From Treponema sp. (GTDB lineage Bacteria; Spirochaetota; Spirochaetia; Treponematales; Breznakiellaceae), in assembly GCA_031266775.1 (NCBI GenBank), contig JAISAQ010000087.1, positions 1-56,242 on the forward strand: 56,242 nt of DNA, given 5' to 3'. The translations under genes were made by a program, and so were the position numbers. The notes under the pieces were generated by a model. That model had not been told where the DNA came from. It did not search any database and worked only from the letters and a program-made list of their open reading frames with translations. Below, piece by piece: positions 40,760 through 49,507 of the stretch (position 1 is its first letter; each line of letters opens with the position of its first letter).

Positions 40760-42565
40760 ATGAAAGATACTTCCCTAATCCGTAATTTCTGCATCATTGC
40801 CCACATCGATCACGGGAAGTCCACGCTTGCCGACCGGCTTATTCAGAAGGGGCGTCTTGTGGACGACCGGAATTTTCAGGATCAAATACTTGACAACATG
40901 GACATAGAGCGCGAGCGGGGAATCACCATAAAAAGCCAGGCGGTGACCATTCCGTATGCCGTGTCCGACGGCAGGGAATACGAACTTAACCTTGTCGATA
41001 CCCCCGGCCATGTGGATTTTACCTATGAAGTGAGCCGGGCCATTAATTCCTGCGAAGGAGCGCTGCTGCTCATCGATGCTACCCAGGGGGTGCAGGCGCA
41101 GACTCTTTCCAACATGTACCTTGCCCTGGAGCACAACCTTGAAATAGTGCCCGTGATCAACAAGATAGACATGCAGGCCGCCGACATTCCCGGCGTCAAA
41201 AAACAGATCGAAAAGGATCTGGGGCTTGACGGTGAAAGCGCCCTTCTGGTTTCCGCCCGCAGGGGCACAGGCGTTGACGAGCTTTTCGAGGCCATTGTAA
41301 AGCGCATTCCCCCTCCGGGAGGCAGCGCGGCCTCTCCCCTGCGCGCCCTTATCTTTGACTGCCGTTACGACTCTTACCGGGGCGTCGTGGTGTACCTCCG
41401 CGTTTTTGACGGCGTAATAAAAAAGGGTATGAAGATTACCTTTATGTCTACAGGCTCCGTTTACGAGGTTGAAGAGGCGGGGATCTTCAGGCTTGCCCTT
41501 GCCGAAACGGACAGGCTTTCCGCGGGGGAAGTGGGCTACATCATTGCGGGGATCAAGACAGTCGCCGATATACGCGTCGGCGATACGGTAACAGGGGAAG
41601 ACGATCCCTGCGCCTGTCCCCTGCCGGGCTTCCGCGAAGTAAAGCCCGTTGTTTTTTCCTCGATATATCCTGTCGATTCAAACGATTACGAGGAACTGCG
41701 GACGGCGATGGAAAAGCTGAAACTCAACGACGCCTCGCTTGTGTATGAAAAAGATTCGTCGGCGGCTCTGGGTTTTGGTTTCCGCTGCGGGTTTTTGGGA
41801 CTTCTTCACCTTGAGGTGATACAGGAACGGCTTGAGCGGGAATTCGATCAATCTGTTATTTTTACCGCCCCTTCCGTCCGCTACAGGGTGCGCCTTCGCA
41901 GCGGCGGGGAAATCTTTGTCGACAACCCCTCCGAATACCCTGACGAGGGCCGCGTGGAAAGCGCCGAGGAACCGTATATACGCGCGTCGGTGATAACCCC
42001 CGCCGCGTATCTTGGGAACATCATGACGCTGTGTCTTGAAAAGCGGGGAGTTCAGTCCAACATGACGTACCTTGATGAAAAACGGGTGGAGATTGTCTAT
42101 GACATGCCTCTTGCCGAAGTGCTCTTCGATTTTTACGACCGCCTCAAGAGCACGAGCCGGGGCTACGCCTCGTTCGATTACGATATTACGGGGTACAGGC
42201 CCACGGAACTTGTAAAGCTTGACATACTCCTTAACGGCAAGCAGGTTGACGCGCTTTCCCAGCTGGTGTTCAAAAACGGCGCGCAGGCGCGGGCCCGCGT
42301 GATCTGCGAACGCCTGTGCGGCGAGATTCCCCGCCAGCAGTTCAAGATCCCCATACAGGGGGCCATAGGCAGCCAGATCATCGCGCGTGAAACGGTGAAC
42401 GCCCTGCGCAAGGACGTGCTTGCCAAATGTTACGGCGGCGACATTACCCGCAAACGCAAGCTTCTTGAAAAGCAGAAGGAAGGAAAGAAACGCATGCGCA
42501 TGGTTGGGGAAGTGGAACTGCCCCAGAGCGCCTTCCTTGCGGTGCTCAAAACGAAGGAAGAATAG
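40760..42565 (+). CDS. lepA: Elongation factor 4 (LepA)
   Basis: LepA is a ribosome-associated GTPase implicated in translation under stress and in initiation or ribosome assembly. Seen in 601 residues: P-loop [10 protein letters not shown] (about 13-22), [10 protein letters not shown] (switch I), DTPGHVDF (G3), NKIDM (G4), the elongation-factor domains II-V including [15 protein letters not shown], and the LepA-specific C-terminal domain with [25 protein letters not shown]. Length is normal. It stands alone with its own apparent leaderless promoter and is followed by hairpins. Confidence 0.98.
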   Translation: MKDTSLIRNFCIIAHIDHGKSTLADRLIQKGRLVDDRNFQDQILDNMDIERERGITIKSQAVTIPYAVSDGREYELNLVDTPGHVDFTYEVSRAINSCEGALLLIDATQGVQAQTLSNMYLALEHNLEIVPVINKIDMQAADIPGVKKQIEKDLGLDGESALLVSARRGTGVDELFEAIVKRIPPPGGSAASPLRALIFDCRYDSYRGVVVYLRVFDGVIKKGMKITFMSTGSVYEVEEAGIFRLALAETDRLSAGEVGYIIAGIKTVADIRVGDTVTGEDDPCACPLPGFREVKPVVFSSIYPVDSNDYEELRTAMEKLKLNDASLVYEKDSSAALGFGFRCGFLGLLHLEVIQERLEREFDQSVIFTAPSVRYRVRLRSGGEIFVDNPSEYPDEGRVESAEEPYIRASVITPAAYLGNIMTLCLEKRGVQSNMTYLDEKRVEIVYDMPLAEVLFDFYDRLKSTSRGYASFDYDITGYRPTELVKLDILLNGKQVDALSQLVFKNGAQARARVICERLCGEIPRQQFKIPIQGAIGSQIIARETVNALRKDVLAKCYGGDITRKRKLLEKQKEGKKRMRMVGEVELPQSAFLAVLKTKEE

Positions 42566-42578
42566 GCTTATGATATTG

Positions 42579-42667
42579 GACATGTTTAGTAACCCGGTTG
42601 GTTACTAAACATGTCTTGCGATTTTTCAGGCTAAAGCATAGCTTTAGCCTTACAAAATCGCGTTTTT
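42579..42667 (+). terminator. Two strong hairpins after lepA, second with T-run
   Basis: Hairpin 1 is a perfect 16-bp stem GACATGTTTAGTAACC / GGTTACTAAACATGTC (42579-42615, 5-base loop). Hairpin 2 has outer arms GCGATTTT and AAAATCGC (42618-42661) around an inner stem GGCTAAAGC / GCTTTAGCC, and is followed by GTTTTT. Hairpin 2 is a good candidate terminator for lepA; hairpin 1 is an unexplained extra palindrome. Confidence 0.7.
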
Positions 42668-42711
42668 AAGCGGAAGTTGTTCAATAACTGAAGTTATTGA
42701 ACAACTCTATT
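42664..42711 (+). repeat. Dispersed palindromic repeat A, copy 2
   Basis: Nearly identical to 4033-4080, with a perfect 14-bp stem GTTGTTCAATAACT / AGTTATTGAACAAC around GA. Its CTCTATT end provides the stop codon (TAG, 42707-42709 on the minus strand) of the isomerase gene. Confidence 0.88.
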
Positions 42712-43381
42712 TTCCGTAATCGCTTACCAGTAAATGCAGGGGAGCTTCATCCTCGGTAATGTCCGGAAAACGGCCCCGCTCTTCCAGAAAAAAGTTGTCG
42801 GCGTGATCGTCGTTGACCATCGAGACTTCTCCCAGAAGCAGCTGTGCGTCTTCCGGCCAGAACTGGTGAAAAACCCCCTGAAAAAGCGTAATGCTTTCCC
42901 CCGGCAGAAGCCTTATGACGCTCCCCGGTTCGGCAAGGTAATTACGGCCGTCCACGGCGACCGGAACCCTGGAAGATCTGTCAAGCTCTTTTTCGCCCGC
43001 CGAACAGTACACCTGCACGTTAAGCGGGCCTTTGCCGCCCCGGTTTATGATGTCTTCCATTTTGCCCCTGTGGAAATGATAGGGCGTAAGCTGTCCGGGA
43101 CGCACAAGGAGGATCTTTTCCGCGTAGGTTTTTTTGCATGAAGGATGATGGGTGTTTCCGTTCCGTATGGTAAAGAGAAAAAGCCCGAGCTTTTCATAAC
43201 TGCCGCCGCCGAAGTCGGTTAAATCCCAGCCGAGCTGGTTTTTCCGTATTTCGCCGTATTCGCTTCCCTTTTGCCGCCAGTCTTCCGGGCTCCAGAAGGC
43301 GAAAGGCGGAAGGAAAAAATTCATTTCCTTGATGAATTCCTTCGCTTCCCGTATGTATCCGTTTATTTCAGAACGCCTCAT
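42707..43381 (-). CDS. D-lyxose (D-mannose) isomerase, cupin family
   Basis: This 224-residue cupin-type sugar isomerase is of the D-lyxose ketol-isomerase family, which interconverts D-lyxose with D-xylulose and D-mannose with D-fructose. Seen: metal ligands His102, His104 and Glu109 in YHFHRGKMED and His172 in FHQFWPE. It starts one base after the alpha-mannosidase stop on the same strand. Fructose production from mannose released by that enzyme is therefore the likely role. The stop codon lies within a copy of repeat A. Confidence 0.9.
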   Translation of the reverse strand: MRRSEINGYIREAKEFIKEMNFFLPPFAFWSPEDWRQKGSEYGEIRKNQLGWDLTDFGGGSYEKLGLFLFTIRNGNTHHPSCKKTYAEKILLVRPGQLTPYHFHRGKMEDIINRGGKGPLNVQVYCSAGEKELDRSSRVPVAVDGRNYLAEPGSVIRLLPGESITLFQGVFHQFWPEDAQLLLGEVSMVNDDHADNFFLEERGRFPDITEDEAPLHLLVSDYGK

Positions 43382-43382
43382 G

Positions 43383-46100
43383 TTACACTCCCAGTTTCAG
43401 CGTTAGTACCCTGAACGGGGCGGCTTCGACGGCGAGCTTCCCGTTTTCAAGTTTCATCTCGCCAAGGGTTTCCTCGTTCATTCCCGCATTGTACACCTTT
43501 GTAACCGGGATGTTAAATGCCACATCTCCCTTTGCCGTCTTTGCTGTAGTATTGTAAAAACGGAGAATATACCCCTCTTCAAATTCGCACGGCTTGAAAG
43601 CGGTGACGACAAGGCCCGCGGGAAGGGAAACAAAGCTCTTTTCGGCGGGAAGGGAAGCCCCTCCTGAATCCGCCTGAGTAAACGGCAGGGGGAAAGGGGG
43701 AAAGGCGAAGTTCCGCGCCTCGGCGCAGCTTTGCGAAGATTCCCAGTTTCCCGCGTGGGGGATGACGGAATATTCAAAACGGTGTTTTCCTTTGCACTGG
43801 CCTTCGGGCGCGAATACCAGCCACCCGCCCCTGTCTTTGCGGGTGCGCATGTTCCATTTGCTTATTTCCCCGACGCAGCGCAGAAGCGTAACGGCGATTA
43901 CCGACTGCTTTTCCTCGTTGTAAACCTCGTATTCGGGAAGCCCCCGGTTGGCGACGGTAAGCCCCTTCTCCCCGTCCGAGACGCTGCAGAATTCTTTTTG
44001 GGGATTTGTGGTAAACCATTCCTGCCACTGGGGGTCCTGCTTTTTTTCCACCGGCCTTGTATCAACGGAGAAGGCCCCGGCGCTGGCCGACGTTTCCGCT
44101 CTGACACCTGCGGGGAAGAGGGCGCGCAGGCGGTGATATTCCGCCCTGTTGTCAAATTCGGTTTCAAAGTCAATGCGGGGAATTCCGCTGTACAGGGTTA
44201 CCCTTGTGGTAAAGGCGCAGTCCAAAAGCCTTCCGCTCCGGCGCGCGTCCGTTTCCAGTATTGTTTCGGGAAGATGCATGATCCCCGATACGGCAAGGAC
44301 CTGCGACACGTTTCCCCTTTTTTCGGCGCTGATAACGATTGAACAGGGATCGGGATACACGAAGCTGTCGTAAAGCGGCGGACAATAAGTGTATTCGTCG
44401 CCAGAGTCTCCCGAATCGGCAAGACGGCCCATGCCCGAATACAGGGCGCCCGTTTTTTTGTCGAGCACGTCAAAGCTGCCGTCTTTTCCGTCCGTGTTTA
44501 CCGCGAAGAATTCGTTTTCGATACGCGGCGCGGCAATTTCTTCCCTGCCGCTTTTTCCTTCATAGACAGGGAGGAAACTTACCGTCTTGTACCCCATTGC
44601 GGGAATGTCCTTCGCCAGGAAAGTAACCGAACAGCGTATTGAACAGTATTGATTGGGGAACGTGTAGGGGTTCAGTTTGAGTTTTCCCGTATACACTTCG
44701 GCCGAATTGAGCGTACAGGGTATTTCCCGTTCCCCGTCAAAGGCCCGCACCGCGGCGGGAACGTTTCTGTCAAGAACGTCGTGGATTTTTGTTTTCCTTA
44801 CGGCCTTTGTATCGGACGCGAGGGGCACGTCAAGATCGTTGAATTCCAGCCTTCCCATAAGCCTGGGCTCAAGATCGACGGTAACGGTAACGGGACTTGA
44901 CCTCGCCTGTCCCGACGCGTTGAACAGGACTGCGGCGTCACGGCTTTTAAGGGCCTTTCCGTCTATGGCGCCGTAAAAGATGCCGCACCTGTCAAGCAGT
45001 GCCTCGCCTATTTCCCTGACCTGGTTGTACCGGTACAGCATGTCCCTGTGTACTTCGTCAATGCTGCACCCGCAGATGCTGTCGTGGGGCATGTTCTGAA
45101 GAAGATGGCGCCAGGCCTCAAGTATCAGTTCTTTTGGGTACGCATAACCCTGGAAGGCGGCAATGCTGTGTACGGGTTCGACAATGTCAAGAAGAAGCCT
45201 TTCACATTCAAAATTTAACTGTTTCAGGTACATGCGGGTTGAAATGGTGGAGGTAAGAAGAATCGCCGTGTGGGTGCCCATCATCTCGCCCTTTACGGTC
45301 TTGAGATTTTTTCCCTTTAGTTTTTCACAGAGATCGGTAAAGAATTTTTCCAGCGTCGTATGAACGATCTTTCCGTTCTTCATCCGTTCATTCGCGCCTG
45401 TTATTACTTTTGAAAGATAGGGAACCGCCTCAAGATGATCCCCCCCGTTGCTCATGTACAGAATATTGGTGTTTGCGTTTGAAGAAAAATCGTCTATGTA
45501 CCTGTCGAGCCGTGCGGCAAGCACATCAGGATCATTGGGGAATTCCGCGCCTGTTGAATAGCCCTTGGGCATGAGGTTCACGAGAATCTTTGAACCGTCG
45601 GGGGCCTCCCAGTAGAATTCGTTCTTGTCTATTTCTTCCGTAGCCCCGCGCCAGAAGGTCATCCATTTCATGCCGAGCCCGCTTAATATCTGGGGCATCT
45701 GCGAAGGATGCCCGAAGGAATCGGGAAGGTATCCTATGTTCATTTTTTTGCCGCCGAACTTCCGGGCAAGACGTTCCCCCATGAGCCAGTTGCGTATGTG
45801 GGCCTCCCCTGAAACAAGCACTTCGTCGGGAAGCACGTACCAGGGCCCGATAACAAGGCGCCCGGAATCCACGAATTTTTTTATCCGTTCAAACTGATCG
45901 GGCTTTACGGCAAGGTAATCTTCAAGAGGGATCATCTGTCCGTCCATCATGAATGAAACGTACTGGGGATCTTTTTCAAGAATCTCAAGAAGATTGTCCA
46001 TGAGCTTGACAAGGCGGACGCGGAAATTCTGGAAATTGAGATACCATTCACGATCCCAATGGGTTTTTGACACCGCGTAAATAACTTTTGACTCAGACAT
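43383..46100 (-). CDS. Alpha-mannosidase, glycoside hydrolase family 38
   Basis: This retaining, metal-dependent alpha-mannosidase has 905 residues. Seen: THWDREWY with metal ligands His14 and Asp16, the catalytic nucleophile Asp127 in GYLPDSFGHPSQMPQIL, the N-terminal barrel, a three-helix region near 330-370 (HDSICGCSIDEVHRDM) and C-terminal beta domains. There is no signal peptide, so it acts in the cytoplasm on imported alpha-mannosides. GGAGG precedes the ATG. It lies between the importer genes and a mannose/lyxose isomerase. MngB-like action on a mannosylglycerate-type substrate and action on mannobiose are both possible. Confidence 0.95.
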   Translation of the reverse strand: MSESKVIYAVSKTHWDREWYLNFQNFRVRLVKLMDNLLEILEKDPQYVSFMMDGQMIPLEDYLAVKPDQFERIKKFVDSGRLVIGPWYVLPDEVLVSGEAHIRNWLMGERLARKFGGKKMNIGYLPDSFGHPSQMPQILSGLGMKWMTFWRGATEEIDKNEFYWEAPDGSKILVNLMPKGYSTGAEFPNDPDVLAARLDRYIDDFSSNANTNILYMSNGGDHLEAVPYLSKVITGANERMKNGKIVHTTLEKFFTDLCEKLKGKNLKTVKGEMMGTHTAILLTSTISTRMYLKQLNFECERLLLDIVEPVHSIAAFQGYAYPKELILEAWRHLLQNMPHDSICGCSIDEVHRDMLYRYNQVREIGEALLDRCGIFYGAIDGKALKSRDAAVLFNASGQARSSPVTVTVDLEPRLMGRLEFNDLDVPLASDTKAVRKTKIHDVLDRNVPAAVRAFDGEREIPCTLNSAEVYTGKLKLNPYTFPNQYCSIRCSVTFLAKDIPAMGYKTVSFLPVYEGKSGREEIAAPRIENEFFAVNTDGKDGSFDVLDKKTGALYSGMGRLADSGDSGDEYTYCPPLYDSFVYPDPCSIVISAEKRGNVSQVLAVSGIMHLPETILETDARRSGRLLDCAFTTRVTLYSGIPRIDFETEFDNRAEYHRLRALFPAGVRAETSASAGAFSVDTRPVEKKQDPQWQEWFTTNPQKEFCSVSDGEKGLTVANRGLPEYEVYNEEKQSVIAVTLLRCVGEISKWNMRTRKDRGGWLVFAPEGQCKGKHRFEYSVIPHAGNWESSQSCAEARNFAFPPFPLPFTQADSGGASLPAEKSFVSLPAGLVVTAFKPCEFEEGYILRFYNTTAKTAKGDVAFNIPVTKVYNAGMNEETLGEMKLENGKLAVEAAPFRVLTLKLGV

Positions 46101-46133
46101 GATAAGCCTCCGCTTGATTGGTAAAGGGCAGTA

Positions 46134-46982
46134 CTACCCCTTAATCGCCCCCGCCGTCATTGCGGAAACGATGAATTTTTGCAGTATGACAAAGAGAACG
46201 ATCGTGGGCGCAATGGCGACTACGCTACCGGCCGCGAGGAACTGTGTGTTAATGCTGGTCAGCGACGACTGCAGGTTGACAAGGGACACGGACACGGGCA
46301 TCCTGGCCGGGGCGCTTATCAGGATATAGGGCACCACAAACTGGCTCCAGCTGCTTATGAATACGAGGAGGGAAGCCGAGAAAAGGCCGGGGGTAATGAC
46401 GGGCAACAGTACGCGGGTTACCGTCTGCAGCCGGTTACAGCCGTCGATGGTTGCGGCCTCGTCAAGCTGAACGGGAATGGTGTCAAGAAACCCGCGTATG
46501 AACCACACCTGAAACGGAATTGAAACGGCAATGTAGATGGCGATGAGGCCGAAGTACGAATTGAGGAGCCCTATTCTGGAAAAATAACGGTAAAGGGGAA
46601 TGAGCATGACAATGGGGGATATCATCTGGAAGAGGAGTATCGAAAACTGCAGAACGCGGCTCAGGGCAAATTTGATCCGCGAAAAGGCGTAGGCCGCCGG
46701 TATGGTTATCAAAAGGGTTCCCACAACCGTGACGATGGTAATGTAAAAAGAATTGCGCACCCCCGCGAAGATATTGTACTGGTTGATGACATAACCGTAA
46801 TTTTTAAGATAAAGGGAGCTCGGCAGAATTTTCGGGGGAAAACGGTACAGTTCCTGCATGGTCTTGAAGCTCAGGGAAATGGTCCAGACTACGGGAAACA
46901 GAAAAAAAACCGCGACAAGAACAAAAAACACATACAGAAAAAACCGCGACAGGACCTTTCCGCCTTTTCCCCGCCTTTTCAT
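46134..46982 (-). CDS. Sugar ABC transporter permease (MalG type), mannoside importer
   Basis: This 282-residue permease has about six membrane segments and the EAA loop LDEAATIDGCNRLQTV...LLPV near 190-210; the C-terminus SAMTAGAIKG is typical. It begins two bases after the partner permease on the same strand and precedes the alpha-mannosidase by 33 bases. It is not closely similar to the GRE-locus permeases. Confidence 0.93.
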   Translation of the reverse strand: MKRRGKGGKVLSRFFLYVFFVLVAVFFLFPVVWTISLSFKTMQELYRFPPKILPSSLYLKNYGYVINQYNIFAGVRNSFYITIVTVVGTLLITIPAAYAFSRIKFALSRVLQFSILLFQMISPIVMLIPLYRYFSRIGLLNSYFGLIAIYIAVSIPFQVWFIRGFLDTIPVQLDEAATIDGCNRLQTVTRVLLPVITPGLFSASLLVFISSWSQFVVPYILISAPARMPVSVSLVNLQSSLTSINTQFLAAGSVVAIAPTIVLFVILQKFIVSAMTAGAIKG

Positions 46983-46984
46983 TT

Positions 46985-47896
46985 TTATTCCCCCTTTGCC
47001 ATGAACCGTATGTAAAACAGGGACATGATGATGTTTATAAACAGGAGGATAACGGCCATGGCGCTGCCCTGCCCAAGATTATACATGCTGAATATGCGGC
47101 TGTAAACGCCCAGCACCAGCACCTCGGTACTGCGCCCCGGCCCTCCGCCTGTCAGGGACATGACCATGTCAAACGTGTTAAAGGTGTTAATGATATTCAG
47201 AAGAATGTTGACGGTAATAACGGAACGCATGGAAGGAAGGATAATGTGCCAGAGGCGGCTCCACATGTTCGCCCCGTCTATGCAGCCCGCCTCGATAATG
47301 TCCCTGGAAACGGTTTTGAGCCCCGCGTAAAGGAGGATCATGCTCTGGGCGGTTCCCCGCCACACGTTGGCTACGGAAACCGAAATGATGGCGTGATTGG
47401 GGTTCGACAAAAAGTCTACCATGGACACGCCGAAAAGGGAAAGGCCGTAATTGAAGATGCCGGAAGGGGATTCTTCCAGCATGATTTTCCAGATGACGCC
47501 TATGACTACGCCGGGTATGGCCCAGGAAATAAGGGCTATGGTGCGGGTAACAAGGGTGCCTTTCGCCCTTCCCCTTTCCCCGTGGTCCACCGCGTAGGCA
47601 ATCGCGAAACCGAGGAGGAACTGAAACACGACGCTTATTGAAACAAAGATAAATGTGCGCCTGAGGGATTGATAAAAGGCCTGGGAGGTAAAAACATTTA
47701 TATAGGAGCGGAACGTGTAAACGTATTCATTTGAAGTCATCTTCGCGTCGGTAAAGCTGTAGCGGATAACGTCAATGACAGGATAAAGGTAAAAACAAAA
47801 AAGTACGACAAGAAGCGGCAAAAGCCATAACAAAGGCCCCCGCACAAGGCGGCGCGGAAAACCCGCTTTTGAAAGGACTGTGGCGTTACTCCGCAT
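46985..47896 (-). CDS. Sugar ABC transporter permease (MalF type), mannoside importer
   Basis: This 303-residue permease has a basic N-terminus, about six membrane segments starting near residue 23 and an EAA-like loop (IEAGCIDGANMWSRLWHIILP). CAGGAG precedes the ATG. A terminator-like hairpin lies between it and the upstream binding-protein gene, so it is probably expressed at a lower level. Confidence 0.93.
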   Translation of the reverse strand: MRSNATVLSKAGFPRRLVRGPLLWLLPLLVVLFCFYLYPVIDVIRYSFTDAKMTSNEYVYTFRSYINVFTSQAFYQSLRRTFIFVSISVVFQFLLGFAIAYAVDHGERGRAKGTLVTRTIALISWAIPGVVIGVIWKIMLEESPSGIFNYGLSLFGVSMVDFLSNPNHAIISVSVANVWRGTAQSMILLYAGLKTVSRDIIEAGCIDGANMWSRLWHIILPSMRSVITVNILLNIINTFNTFDMVMSLTGGGPGRSTEVLVLGVYSRIFSMYNLGQGSAMAVILLFINIIMSLFYIRFMAKGE

Positions 47897-47920
47897 TGGG
47901 CAAACTCCTGTACGGGAAAT

Positions 47921-47955
47921 AAAAAGGCGCCCCCTCTGTCCCGGCGGCGCCTTTT
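47921..47955 (-). terminator. Intraoperonic hairpin between binding protein and permeases
   Basis: On the minus strand AAAAGGCGCC and GGCGCCTTTT form a perfect 10-bp stem (47922-47931 with 47946-47955) followed by a T-run. It lies just after the binding-protein stop, so it probably trims expression of the permeases and mannosidase relative to the binding protein. Confidence 0.75.
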
Positions 47956-47961
47956 ACGGTA

Positions 47962-49293
47962 CTACTGCGAGATGTTCTGCGACATGATCCTTAACGCCGC
48001 TTCAGGCGTTGCCGCTCCGGTAATGACATCGGAAATGGCTACCTGGAATTCCTGCGAAATGGCGGGATATATTTCCACGCCGGGGCGGACCCTTGCGAAT
48101 TCAAGCTCTTTCGCGTAGGCCACAAGAACCGGATCGTTTTTGAAAAAATCCGATTTTTCATAGATCGTGGATCTGCAGGGAAGCTGCCCGGAGATGGAGC
48201 TGTACTCGTCCATCGCCTCATCGTCGATGTAGCAGCTGATGGCGAAATCGGCGGCCAGCTTGCGTTTCTCGTCGTCTTTGGTGAACACCGCCAGAGTCCA
48301 TCCGCCGGCGGTGGAAACGCGTTTTCCTCCCTGCGGCATGGGAATCTGGGCAAGCCCCCAGGTATCGGAAAATTCCTTGTCGCCCATGATGGTCCTTAGC
48401 TGGGAGGAAAGCCAGCTTCCGCCCACAAACATGGCTACCTTTCCCGCGACAACTTCGTTGTTCATGTCGCTGTCGGTGCCGAAGGTGGTGACCCGCGCCG
48501 GAGAAATGCCCGAGTCAATGGTCCGTTTAAGGAACGCGAGGGTGTTTAGGAGATATGTGCGGTTGTTTCCCTGATCGAAAACAGGGTTTCCGCCGCCGTC
48601 CACCAAAGATCCGCCCTGGGACCAGAACCACGGAAGTATGTCGCAGGACGTGGTTTCGTTGCGTCCGGCGGGATAGAGAAGGGGAGTGTAGTCCCTGGCC
48701 TTGAGTTCCTGGCCCAGGGAAAACAGTTCTTCCCATGTTTCAGGCGGATTGGGCACGAGCGCCTTGTTGTAATAAAGTACGCGGACATCGGTAGTGTGCC
48801 AGAGGGCCACGAATTTTCCATTGTACGTTACGCCTTCCTGGGCAAAGGGAAACCAGGACGCCTTGTCAATGCCCTTTTCGGCAAGCACGTCGTCCAGCGG
48901 CTGGAGGTACTGCTTGAAGTTGGGAAGCACAAAGGAGTCCACTTCCGCGAAGTCAGGCGCGTTCCCGTCCGCCGCCTGGATAAGCAGTTTGCCCATGGAA
49001 TCGTTGATGTTGACGCTTTGGGCGACCGGCACAATTTTAACATTGGGGTGAGCTTCCGCCCAGGCCCTTGCCTTCTTTTCAAAATAGGCGGCTACGCCGC
49101 TGTCGGTTGAACTGAGCCAGTGACCGGGATCGGGCTGAAAGGTAATTTCGATGGGGGCGTCGGCCCGCCCGACCATCTGGTTATTTACCACAATCGCCTG
49201 ACTGCCCGAAGTTCCGGACTGCTTCCCGCCGCATGACACGAAGACCGCGCAGAGAATGGCCGCGGTCAGAATAAACAACGCCTGTTTCTTCAT
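47962..49293 (-). CDS. Sugar ABC transporter substrate-binding lipoprotein, mannoside importer
   Basis: This 443-residue family-1 binding protein has a lipoprotein signal, KKQALFILTAAILCAVFVSC, with lipidated Cys near residue 21. It shows typical segments such as VALWHTTDVRVLYYNKALVP, PETWEELFSLGQELKA and VAMFVGGSWLSSQL. ATG 49293 follows AGGAGG; the open frame continues to 49332 but the signal fixes the start. Being first in the minus-strand operon with GH38 and the isomerase, it probably binds an alpha-mannoside. The leader carries repeat A copy 3. Confidence 0.93.
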   Translation of the reverse strand: MKKQALFILTAAILCAVFVSCGGKQSGTSGSQAIVVNNQMVGRADAPIEITFQPDPGHWLSSTDSGVAAYFEKKARAWAEAHPNVKIVPVAQSVNINDSMGKLLIQAADGNAPDFAEVDSFVLPNFKQYLQPLDDVLAEKGIDKASWFPFAQEGVTYNGKFVALWHTTDVRVLYYNKALVPNPPETWEELFSLGQELKARDYTPLLYPAGRNETTSCDILPWFWSQGGSLVDGGGNPVFDQGNNRTYLLNTLAFLKRTIDSGISPARVTTFGTDSDMNNEVVAGKVAMFVGGSWLSSQLRTIMGDKEFSDTWGLAQIPMPQGGKRVSTAGGWTLAVFTKDDEKRKLAADFAISCYIDDEAMDEYSSISGQLPCRSTIYEKSDFFKNDPVLVAYAKELEFARVRPGVEIYPAISQEFQVAISDVITGAATPEAALRIMSQNISQ

Positions 49294-49507
49294 AAATCTG
49301 AATCCTCCTGAAAATAAATTGGAGCCGTTCAATAACTGGAGTTATTGAACAGCTTCCGCTTGCATCCATATAATAATCCCCCTTCTTTTTTCGCCTGTAC
49401 AGGATCGGATTTTGTATTATGTGTGTTTTTTCATGGGCCGCCTGCAATAAAGTTGTTCAACAATTTTATTGTTTGCTTTTTTTACGGGGGTGTGAAATAA
49501 TGTTTCT
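49294..49507. promoter_or_regulatory. Divergent control region of the mannoside operon and its two-component system
   Basis: The 214-base gap separates the binding-protein gene (minus) from the sensor kinase gene (plus). It holds repeat A copy 3 and, near 49451-49476, a related but degenerate GTTGTTCAACAATTTTATTG element. Upstream of the kinase ATG there is a purine-rich GGGGGTG and an AATAAT that may be a -10. No confident binding site for the YesN-type regulator could be assigned. Confidence 0.4.
49321..49361 (-). repeat. Dispersed palindromic repeat A, copy 3
   Basis: Read on the minus strand, it begins AAGCGGAAG and continues into TGTTCAATAACT CCAGTTATTGAAC, matching copies at 4033 and 42664. 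It lies in the 5' leader of the binding-protein gene, 28 bases before its ATG. Confidence 0.8.

Noticed and set aside
49181..49369. Possible leader peptide starting near 49369 (minus strand) before the mannoside binding protein
   Set aside because: It has a good purine-rich box and ATG, but the frame runs through repeat A and deep into the binding-protein gene, with no sign of a real peptide.
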